Shown here piece by piece: positions 27,179 through 35,006 of a DNA stretch of 35,006 bases. The notes beneath the pieces were generated by a model. It saw only the letters and a program-made list of their open reading frames with translations. It had not been told where the DNA came from and did no database searches. Each line of letters starts with the position of its first letter. Positions within the stretch are counted from its first letter, which is position 1. The position numbers were made by a program, and so were the translations under genes. Location of the stretch: contig JANYHS010000003.1 of assembly GCA_025358945.1 (NCBI GenBank), forward strand, positions 1-35,006. The letters are read 5' to 3'. Source of the stretch: Acidobacteriota bacterium (GTDB lineage Bacteria > Acidobacteriota > Vicinamibacteria > Vicinamibacterales > CAVVIG01).

Positions 27179-28351
27179 ATGGCAAAGTCACAGGTCGCCG
27201 TTCTCCGCGTCACGCCCGACACGATTCTCCCCGACATCGATCGTCTCATTGGCCTGGCCGGCGTCTCTGCCGCGCTCGCGCCAGGCAAGACGACGATTCT
27301 TAAAGACAACATCTCCTGGCACTTTCCGTTCCCCGCCGCCAACACCACGCCGTGGCAGCTCGAAGGGACGATCCAGGCGCTCGCGCGCCGCGGCTACGCC
27401 GACCAGGTCTGCGTGCAGAACAAGACGGTCGTCACCAACGCGTTCAAGGGTGAGGATCTCAACCACTACATTCCGATTTTCAAGAAATACCAGATCCCCG
27501 TCCTCTACAACTTCAAGGACGGCGACATGACGTGGGTGCGCTACGAGCCGAAGGCGCGCATGCGCGTCCTCAGCCGCATCTTCCCGGAGGGGATCCACAT
27601 CCCCGACTACTTCTTCGACAAGAACATCGTCCACCTGCCGACGACCAAGTGCCACATCTACACGACGACGACGGGAGCGATGAAGAACGCGTTCGGCGGA
27701 CTGCTGAACACGCGTCGGCACTACACGCATTCGTGGATCCACGAGACGCTGGTCGATCTCCTGGCGATCCAGAAAGAGATTCACTCCGGCCTGTTCGCGA
27801 TCATGGACGGCACCACCGCCGGCAACGGACCCGGACCGCGGACGATGTTCCCGGTGGTGAAGAACGTGATGCTGGCATCAGCGGATCAGGTGGCGATCGA
27901 CGCGGTGTCGGCGAAGATGATGGGCTTCGATCCGATGGCGCTCGACTACATCCGCCTGGCGCACGAGGACGGCCTCGGCACGGGCGATCCGCGCGACATC
28001 GAGATCGTCGGCGACGTGGATGCGGCGCAGGAGAACTGGAAATTTCACGTCGGCAAGAACCTGGTGCGCATCGGCGGCGGCGACCTGATCTGGTTCGGCC
28101 CGCTCAAGCGCTTCCAGAAACTGTTCTTCCACACGCCGCTGGTCAACGGCTTCATCCTCGCCAGCGACGTGTACCACGACTTCTACCGCTGGCCGCTCAT
28201 CGACCGCAAGGTGTTCGAGCGCTGGTGCGAGACGACCACGTGGGGGCAGATGTTCCTCGGCTACGCGCAGTCGGGCCCGCAGGGCGTGCCGATCGATGCG
28301 CTGGTGCCGCCGCTCGACCCCGCCGTTCCCCCGTCGAGCCGAATCCACTGA
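27179..28351 (+). CDS. DUF362-domain protein
   Basis: It has 390 residues with no signal peptide. The DUF362 pattern is visible: KTTILKDNISWH, IHIPDYFFDKNIVHLPTTKCH with the TTTGAMKNAFGGLL segment, FAIMDGTTAGNGPGP, and ASADQVAIDAVSAKMMGFDP. Homologues are sometimes fused to ferredoxin domains, but no CxxCxxC cluster is present here. The function of the family is unsettled. It lies 28 bases after the glycosyltransferase and is probably co-transcribed with it, suggesting a link to the same polysaccharide or envelope pathway. The start codon is immediately behind a repeat tract. Confidence 0.85.
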   Translation: MAKSQVAVLRVTPDTILPDIDRLIGLAGVSAALAPGKTTILKDNISWHFPFPAANTTPWQLEGTIQALARRGYADQVCVQNKTVVTNAFKGEDLNHYIPIFKKYQIPVLYNFKDGDMTWVRYEPKARMRVLSRIFPEGIHIPDYFFDKNIVHLPTTKCHIYTTTTGAMKNAFGGLLNTRRHYTHSWIHETLVDLLAIQKEIHSGLFAIMDGTTAGNGPGPRTMFPVVKNVMLASADQVAIDAVSAKMMGFDPMALDYIRLAHEDGLGTGDPRDIEIVGDVDAAQENWKFHVGKNLVRIGGGDLIWFGPLKRFQKLFFHTPLVNGFILASDVYHDFYRWPLIDRKVFERWCETTTWGQMFLGYAQSGPQGVPIDALVPPLDPAVPPSSRIH

Positions 28352-28353
28352 TC

Positions 28354-28385
28354 GAATCCTCAAATCCCTAAATCCTCAGATTGAT
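28354..28385. repeat. Four 8-base units before the citrate synthase gene
   Basis: Units gaatcctc, aaatccct, aaatcctc and a degenerate agattgat lie in the 53-base gap between the DUF362 stop and the citrate synthase start. A possible -10 box, TATGAT (28391-28396), follows. Confidence 0.6.
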
Positions 28386-28404
28386 GAGGGTATGATTACA
28401 AGTT

Positions 28405-29544
28405 ATGTCCACGGCCGAGAAGCCCAAAGCCGGGCTTGAAGACACCGTCGCCTGTTCGTCTGCCATCTGCTATCTCGACGGCGATCATGGCGTGCTGGCG
28501 TACTGCGGGTACGACATCCACGATCTGGCGCGGCACGCGACGTTCGAGGAAGTCTGCTATCTCCTCTGGCACCGGCGTCTGCCGACGCGCGCTGAACTCG
28601 GCGATCTGCAGTCGCAACTGGTCGCCGCGCGGGCGCTGCCCGAAGGGGTGCTGCGCCTTCTCCGTGCTCTGCCGGCCGGCCACAGCATGGACCTGCTGCG
28701 GACGCTGACGTCCGCACTCGGCCACTACGATCAGGACGCCAACGACCATTCCGCGCAGGCCAACTATCGCAAGGCAGTGCGGCTGACGTCGCAGATCAGT
28801 TCGCTGGTCGCGACGATGGGGCGGATGAGCAAGGGGTTGGGCCCGATCGAGCCGGACCCGGTGCTCGGCCACGCGGCGAACTTCCTCTATATGCTCACCG
28901 GCGAACGGCCGAGCGGGCTGGCGACGCACGCGTTCGACGTCGCACTCACGCTGCACGCCGATCACGAGCTGAACGCGTCCACGTTTGCGGCGCGCGTCGC
29001 CGCGGCCACGCTCACCGATATCCACTCGACGATTGTCGGCGCCATCGGCGCGCTGAAGGGGCCGCTGCACGGCGGCGCCAACGCCGACGTCATGCGGCTG
29101 CTGCTGGACATCGGCAAAGACGGCCCGGTCGAGAAGGCGGAAGAAGTCGTGCGCGCCAGGCTCGCGCGCAAGGAAAAGATTCCCGGCTTCGGCCATCGCG
29201 TCTATCACACCGAAGATCCGCGCGCGACGCACCTGCGGCAGATGTCGCGTGACCTCGGCCAGCGCGCCGGCGAGCCGATGTGGTTTGAGATGTCGCAGCG
29301 GATCGAGGCGCTGGTCAAGACAGAGAAGAAGCTGAACCCCAACGTCGACTTCTATTCGGCCACGACGTATCACGCGCTGGGCATCGATGTCGACCTGTTC
29401 ACGCCGATCTTCGCGGTCAGCCGCGTCTCGGGCTGGACGGCGCACGTGCTCGAGCAGTTCGCGAACAACCGCCTGATTCGCCCGCGCGCGGAGTACATCG
29501 GTCCGGAGTATCCGCAGCGGTATCAACCGCTCGACGCCAGATAG
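28405..29544 (+). CDS. gltA: Citrate synthase (small, type II dimeric form)
   Basis: Condenses oxaloacetate and acetyl-CoA to citrate, the entry step of the TCA cycle. It has 379 residues. Catalytic residues are clear: H222 in GPLHGGAN, H264 in GFGHRVYHTEDPRA and D315 in NVDFYSATTY. HADHELNAST lies at 184-193. The N-terminus lacks the beta domain of the larger hexameric enzymes, so it belongs to the short form, which includes CitZ and 2-methylcitrate synthases. The sequence alone does not exclude 2-methylcitrate activity, but no prp genes are near. The ATG has no Shine-Dalgarno and lies 9 bases after TATGAT, so the mRNA may be leaderless. Confidence 0.93.
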   Translation: MSTAEKPKAGLEDTVACSSAICYLDGDHGVLAYCGYDIHDLARHATFEEVCYLLWHRRLPTRAELGDLQSQLVAARALPEGVLRLLRALPAGHSMDLLRTLTSALGHYDQDANDHSAQANYRKAVRLTSQISSLVATMGRMSKGLGPIEPDPVLGHAANFLYMLTGERPSGLATHAFDVALTLHADHELNASTFAARVAAATLTDIHSTIVGAIGALKGPLHGGANADVMRLLLDIGKDGPVEKAEEVVRARLARKEKIPGFGHRVYHTEDPRATHLRQMSRDLGQRAGEPMWFEMSQRIEALVKTEKKLNPNVDFYSATTYHALGIDVDLFTPIFAVSRVSGWTAHVLEQFANNRLIRPRAEYIGPEYPQRYQPLDAR

Positions 29545-30023
29545 GAAGCGGCCGAGAGCAGGCGCGGGGCCGGAAGGGACCACGATTGGCGGGCTGGGGA
29601 GGTAGGTCCCGGTCAAGTTGGATTTAGTGTGATAGACCGCGCACCTGAACCTACCCAAGCTATTGACTCATTTCGTCTCAGCGGCAACAACCCGCGCGAC
29701 TTGATCCCTCGTCAATCTACAGGCCTTGTGTCTTTCCGACGCGCGGCGGCGTCGTAACTGATGGCGATTCCTGGGTACAAACTGCCGTGGTATCGGAACC
29801 TGGCTTTCGGTGCGTTCCTTGCTGACATAGCAATCGCGACGGGTGCTTTGCTATCCGCTGCAACAGGATTTCTCGCGAGGGGACTGTCGATGGCTCGGAG
29901 CTGGTCGCGCCTGCGGTTGTATTCGTCGCCGCGCTTGCGAAGGGCGGTCTGACGTGGCGCGACAAGGGCAAGACCTATCAGCATCATGGGCTGGTCGGCT
30001 GTCTGCACACACTGGACAGCGTT
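29545..30023. other. Gene-poor region after citrate synthase
   Basis: I see no gene here that I can support. A hydrophobic 63-residue plus-strand frame (29761-29952, PGYKLPWYRNLAFGAFL) starts well but ends in Arg and Ser-rich sequence and has no ribosome binding site. A 7-bp inverted repeat, GGTAGGT (29601-29607) and ACCTACC (29649-29655), encloses a 41-base loop and may be a transcript end or the scar of a mobile element. The region borders a truncated methyltransferase, so decayed defence or mobile DNA is likely. Confidence 0.4.
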
Positions 30024-30152
30024 CTACGCGCTTCGTCTGAGGAGTGCATCGATCCTAGGAAAGAGCCGCAGCAACTCCCGCCGCTTTTCCTCGGCGACGT
30101 CCAGCGACTCGAGGTCCACCTTCTCCGGTTCGTCATCGTTCTTCGTCGTCAT
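30024..30152 (-). pseudogene. N-terminal stub of a DNA methyltransferase (type III Mod-like)
   Basis: The frame encodes 42 residues. EKVDLESLDVAEEKRRELL and then RLFP match the usual first residues of Mod-like site-specific adenine methyltransferases found next to SNF2 helicases and Fic genes, where LFP is followed by an acidic TEGGKIDF-like segment. Here, after RLFP, the sequence turns to RIDALLRRSA and stops. No methyltransferase motifs (DPPY, FxGxG) follow in any frame downstream. Its ATG overlaps the fic stop codon (ATGA), so it was translated from the same mRNA. The family call rests on a short match that I recognise from memory. Confidence 0.6.
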
Positions 30153-31258
30153 GGTGTGTATGGCCGGACGATGTGATCGTCGGACTTAAGCAGAGTGATC
30201 AGTTTGGGGTGCACGAACAGTTTGTCACGGCCGACCTTGCGCTCCTCGAGGACGCCAATCGCGACGAGCTGCTTGAGGTATTCCGACGCGGTCTGGCGCT
30301 TGGCGATGCCGGCATCGACGAGGTTGGCGATGCGCGAGTACGGCTGGACGAAGATTAGCTCGACGAGTTCGCGCGTGTAGATCGACGGCGCCGCCGCCCT
30401 CACATGCGCGGTCGTCAGACGGAGCAGCTCGCGGATCGCATGGATCTTCAACTTCGTCTGGAGTGCCGTGTCCGCGATCGCCTTCAGCACGTAGAGCACC
30501 CACGGTTCCCAGCGGTTCACGGCGGTCACCTCGTTGAGCAGACGATAGTAGTCTGCCTTGGTTCCGATGATGGCTTTGCTCAGGTAGAGGATTGGCAGGT
30601 CGAGCAACTGCTGCTCGACAAGGAACAGCAGATTCAGAATGCGGCCGGTCCTGCCGTTGCCGTCCACGAAAGGATGGATGGCCTCGAACTGGTAGTGTGC
30701 GACCGCCATCCGGATCAGCGGATCGCCGGCGCTGTCGTCGTGGAGGTACCGTTCCCAGTTCGCGAGCAGGCCGCGGAGCGCGTCCTGGCCTTCGGGAGGT
30801 GTGTACACAGTCGCGCCGGTCGCGGCGTTAAGGAGCTTGGTCCCGGGAATCTTCCGAATGTCGAGTTGGTGGCCGGTCAGCGTCCTGCACACGGTGACCG
30901 CCGTCGCCGTCGTCAACGGCCGTGATGCGAGCGAGTCGAAACCCCGCTTGAGCGCGGTGCGATACTGCAGTGCTTCCTTGGTCGCGGGGTCGGTCGTCTG
31001 CGTCTCGTCCTGGGCGTACTGGAAGAGCTGGTCGGTGGTGGTCACGATGTTCTCGATCGCGGAGCTGGCCTGCGCTTCGAGTACCGGCAAGGTGTTGATC
31101 AGCATCGCCGGATTGGGAACCAGATGCGCGGCCTCTTTCAGTCCGGCGAGCGAGGCTCGGGCGGCGATGCACGCTCGAAGGATGTCCTTGGACTCCACGT
31201 CGTGCGCCGGCGGAAGCACCGGCAGGTCGTTGTAAGGGCGGTCAGGTGAGAATCTCAA
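30149..31258 (-). CDS. Fic-domain adenylyltransferase with inhibitory helix and winged-helix C-terminus
   Basis: It has 369 residues. The catalytic motif [12 protein letters not shown] at 195-206 is complete, with His195 and the anion-binding Asn-Gly-Arg loop, so AMP transfer from ATP to a protein hydroxyl is expected. The inhibitory motif SSAIEN (65-70, S/TxxxE-N/G) lies before the Fic fold, so this is a class II, self-inhibited Fic. The N-terminus has YNDLPVLPP, typical of the Fic/DOC N domain, and the C-terminus (about 290-369) looks like a winged helix. The start is TTG 31258, with AAGG 7 bases before it; no ATG or GTG keeps the conserved N-terminus. It lies between a broken helicase and a truncated methyltransferase but is itself intact. 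Confidence 0.93.
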   Translation of the reverse strand: MRFSPDRPYNDLPVLPPAHDVESKDILRACIAARASLAGLKEAAHLVPNPAMLINTLPVLEAQASSAIENIVTTTDQLFQYAQDETQTTDPATKEALQYRTALKRGFDSLASRPLTTATAVTVCRTLTGHQLDIRKIPGTKLLNAATGATVYTPPEGQDALRGLLANWERYLHDDSAGDPLIRMAVAHYQFEAIHPFVDGNGRTGRILNLLFLVEQQLLDLPILYLSKAIIGTKADYYRLLNEVTAVNRWEPWVLYVLKAIADTALQTKLKIHAIRELLRLTTAHVRAAAPSIYTRELVELIFVQPYSRIANLVDAGIAKRQTASEYLKQLVAIGVLEERKVGRDKLFVHPKLITLLKSDDHIVRPYTP

Positions 31259-31345
31259 TGTCGAACCTTGGCGATAGTATCGACATGTCCTGGCGATATG
31301 TCGATAGAAATAAAAAATATCGACATGTTTCCCTATTATGTCGAT
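31258..31345. promoter_or_regulatory. 40-base-period array of ATGTCGA / TCGACAT half-sites before fic
   Basis: ATGTCGA occurs at 31258, 31298 and 31338, and TCGACAT at 31280 and 31320, so each set is spaced by exactly 40 bases. Neighbouring half-sites make two inverted repeats with identical 11-base spacers: 31278-31306 (9-bp arms) and 31319-31345 (8-bp arms). Their centres are 40 bp apart, close to four helical turns. An AT-rich stretch (31307-31318) lies between them. The first half-site overlaps the fic start codon. It is most likely an operator array for a dimeric regulator. Confidence 0.7.
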
Positions 31346-31360
31346 GCCGCCGACGTACGC

Positions 31361-32240
31361 TCACGCGAGCTTTTCGGGAAGGCTCGGTGCCGATCGCGCG
31401 GTTTTGCGCAAATCCCGGAGCTTCGCGTCCAGATCGTCCAGCGCCGTCTTCAGCGACTGGCGACGATCCTCCGCCCATCGATCCAGCTTGTCCATCTCGG
31501 CGTCGAACCATCCGCTGTTCCGGCCGGCCACTGCATCCATGATGGGCTGCTCCACCTGCCTGCGAGCCTCAGGACGTGTCCCACCCGGAACGTATTGGCG
31601 TCCTCTACCTTCTGACCCATGCGGTGCGGGCCCGGATGCACGGCTTCGTCGGGGAACGGGTTGGTTCGGCATGGTCACGCAGCGCACCTTTTCGATCACT
31701 TCCTGATCGAAGTTGTTCAGCAGTTTCTCCCTCGCGTCGCGCTGGCCTTCGGCGATTTCCACCTCCAGTTCGCCCTGCAGCGCGTCGAACTCGAACGAGA
31801 TCTGTTCGGCGGTCCTGCATAGCTGATAGATGTGCGCGATCCGCTTCTCGAAATCAACTCCGGATTCCACCGCGCCGATCACCTCGTCGCTGGCCTCGAA
31901 GACACCGTCGATCGCCCGTGCGAATTGATACGAGCACAGCACTCCTTTGCTTTCTCAGATTGGCCGGGACAATGATCAAGAGACGACGCTTCCGCTCGGC
32001 CCATTTCTGCGCCAGGAGCACACCTGCCTCGATCGTGTTCCCGAGCCCGACTTCGTCCGCCAGGATTGCGCCCTTGGAGCGGACTATTGAAGGCGAACAG
32101 GGCAGCTTCCACCTGGTGCGGGTTGAGATCGACCTGAGCGTCGGCCAGCGCCGTCGCGAGTGTTTCGACGCTGTCGGACCGGGCCCGAAGGGTGAACTCG
32201 TGGCGAGATACTTCGCCTGGTAATCGGTCAATCCGCTCAT
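31361..32240 (-). pseudogene. Shattered SNF2-family helicase of a defence operon
   Basis: Pieces in several frames follow the order of one large helicase. They are [12 protein letters not shown], a frameshift near 32190, then DSVETLATALADAQVDLN and EAALFAFNSPL, a second shift near 32073, then GAILADEVGLGNTIEAG and QKWAERKRRLLIIVP. In the Walker A motif GLGKT the Lys is Asn. The next piece, VLCSYQFARA, is joined directly to GVFEASDEVIGAVESGVDFE, so several hundred residues of the motor are deleted. A last piece, DKLDRWAEDRRQSLKTALD, ends at APSLPEKLA. The intact protein would exceed 900 residues. The start is ATG 32240, 34 bases from the divergent lepA. Confidence 0.85.
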
Positions 32241-32246
32241 GGCGGA

Positions 32247-32252
32247 TATACT
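32247..32252 (+). promoter_or_regulatory. Possible -10 box of lepA
   Basis: TATACT matches the sigma-70 -10 consensus at five of six positions and lies 22 bases before the lepA ATG. The -35 position (TCGGTC at 32224-32229, 17-base spacer) is weak. Confidence 0.4.
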
Positions 32253-32274
32253 AGGCACATCGCCTCATCGCCGC

Positions 32275-34075
<1,801 letters not shown>

Positions 34076-34083
<8 letters not shown>

Positions 34084-34819
34084 TCCGTCAGGGCTCAAGG
34101 CTCAGGGCTCAGGGCTTCGGGCTGACTTCACCAAGTCGACGGCGCGCGAGTACTTCGAGTCGATCGTCATCGCGGTGATCCTGGCGCTGTTCATCCGCAC
34201 GTTCGTCGTGCAGGCGTTCAAGATCCCGACAGGATCGATGGAGAACAACCTGCTGATCGGCGATCACCTGCTGGTCAATAAGTTCGTGTTCGGGCCCACC
34301 GCGACGGGGCTCGAGCGCGCGCTGCTGCCGATCGGCCTTATCAAGCGCCGCGACGTCATCGTCTTCAAGTATCCCGAGGAGCCGGATCGCGATTTCATCA
34401 AGCGCGTCATCGGCCTGCCCGGCGAGACGGTGGAGTTGCGCGAGAAGAAGGTGTACATCAACGGGCAGCCGCTCGACGAACCGTACGTGCATTTCCTCGA
34501 GCCGCCGCGCTCCGGCGAGGACTCACGAGAGGTGACGTCGTTCGACGTCCGCGAGCGCTACGGCCCGGTGACGGTTCCCGCCGATCAGTACTTCATGATG
34601 GGCGACAACCGCGACAACTCCGCCGACAGCCGCTACTGGGGATTCCTGCGTCGCGATTACATCAAGGGCAAGGCGCTGGTGATCTACTGGTCGTATGAAG
34701 CCGAGCGCGAGGACTACCAGGACGAGAGTGCGGGCGCGACGGTGAAGGGCCTGGTGTCGGTGTTCGCGCACTTCTTCACGCGCACCCGCTGGGATCGGAT
34801 GCTCCACCAGATCCACTGA
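34076..34819 (+). CDS. lepB: LepB, signal peptidase I
   Basis: Membrane-bound S26 serine protease that removes signal peptides from exported proteins. It has 247 residues from GTG 34076, overlapping the end of lepA. One membrane segment lies at about 28-48. The catalytic Ser is S54 in [11 protein letters not shown] and the catalytic Lys is K109 in [12 protein letters not shown]. The last box [12 protein letters not shown] is complete. Residues 5 to about 16 ([12 protein letters not shown]) are the translation of a 7-base repeat and are not part of the family; no later start keeps the membrane segment. Confidence 0.95.
34090..34124. repeat. Five 7-base units in the lepB start region
   Basis: Units agggctc, aaggctc, agggctc, agggctt and cgggctg follow the lepA stop by 6 bases. 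They are translated as the N-terminal tail of LepB when GTG 34076 is used. Confidence 0.8.
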
Positions 34820-34824
34820 GCCAA

Positions 34825-35006
34825 TTGCAGACGATCAAGACCGTCATCAAGCTCGCGCTCGTCGCGCTCGTGGCCAACGCGACATGGCGCCTCTTTGGCG
34901 CCTACTCTCCACATTTCAAGTTCAAGGACGCGGTGCAGTACGCCGCGCAATATCGCGGGGATGCGACGGACGAGGATCTGCGCCAGCGGATTCTTGATTC
35001 GGCGCT
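34825..35006 (+). CDS. Start of a small membrane-anchored protein, cut by the window end
   Basis: From TTG 34825 the frame is open to the last base (60 codons). It shows a hydrophobic segment LALVALVANATWRLFGAY, then a polar part with FKFKDAVQYAAQYRG and DEDLRQRIL. The first residues form a membrane anchor or signal. It starts 5 bases after lepB and is probably in the same operon. I do not recognise the family; short proteins of this form (possibly DUF4845-like) occur after lepB in related genomes, from memory only. Confidence 0.6.
   Translation, partial: MQTIKTVIKLALVALVANATWRLFGAYSPHFKFKDAVQYAAQYRGDATDEDLRQRILDSA

Noticed and set aside
29712-30008. 98-residue minus-strand frame in the gap after citrate synthase, as the rest of the methyltransferase
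   Set aside because: No methyltransferase motif and no continuity with the stub; composition looks random.
31258-31345. Possible small CRISPR array with a 40-base period
   Set aside because: Only about two and a half units; conservation is limited to two short blocks within each unit, with no long constant repeat and no cas genes. Paired operator sites fit better.

Overview
This window is a GC-rich bacterial chromosome segment. Gene content and order suggest Acidobacteriota, possibly the Vicinamibacteria lineage. The clues are a dcw division cluster running ftsW-murG-murC-ftsQ-ftsA-ftsZ, a mutS2-dnaG-rpoD block, a remnant of the duplicated-permease (ADOP) family that is abundant in Acidobacteriota, and many degenerate short-period repeats between genes. 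The phylum assignment is inference; no rRNA gene is present.

Layout. Bases 1-7189 (+) hold the peptidoglycan and division cluster, from a 5'-truncated ftsW to ftsZ. Bases 7338-9083 (+) encode a radical SAM protein with a probable B12-binding N-terminus. Bases 9184-12065 hold small housekeeping genes: a small unknown protein, acpS, pgeF, an RNase HI-type gene and a zinc-ribbon coiled-coil protein. A CAT-anticodon tRNA lies 8 bases after rpoD, and mutS2-dnaG-rpoD-tRNA reads leftward as one tight block that ends at a strong terminator (12080-12107).

Bases about 18.2-24.8 kb look like an accessory block. It has nrfH and nrfA (ammonifying nitrite reductase), an outer-membrane porin of the alginate-export family, a monohaem cytochrome c and a Tat-exported multicopper oxidase, plus remnants of a BrnA-type antitoxin and an ADOP permease. 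The block is bounded by the intact larB gene (24832-25593) and by a diverged second copy of only the larB 3' end (18226-18327) in the same orientation. That is the geometry left by insertion at a gene 3' end.

Bases 25651-29544 (+) encode a processive GT2 glycosyltransferase, a DUF362 protein and a citrate synthase. Bases 30024-32240 (-) are a decayed defence operon: a shattered SNF2-type helicase, an intact Fic protein, and the first 30 or so codons of a DNA methyltransferase that overlaps the Fic stop codon. A regular 40-base array of ATGTCGA/TCGACAT half-sites lies in front of fic. The window ends with lepA, lepB and the start of a small membrane-protein gene.

The most unusual feature at window scale is a family of degenerate tandem repeats with a 7- or 8-base period. 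Each tract has a different core word. They sit at gene junctions and in two cases are translated, inside MutS2 and at the N-terminus of LepB.
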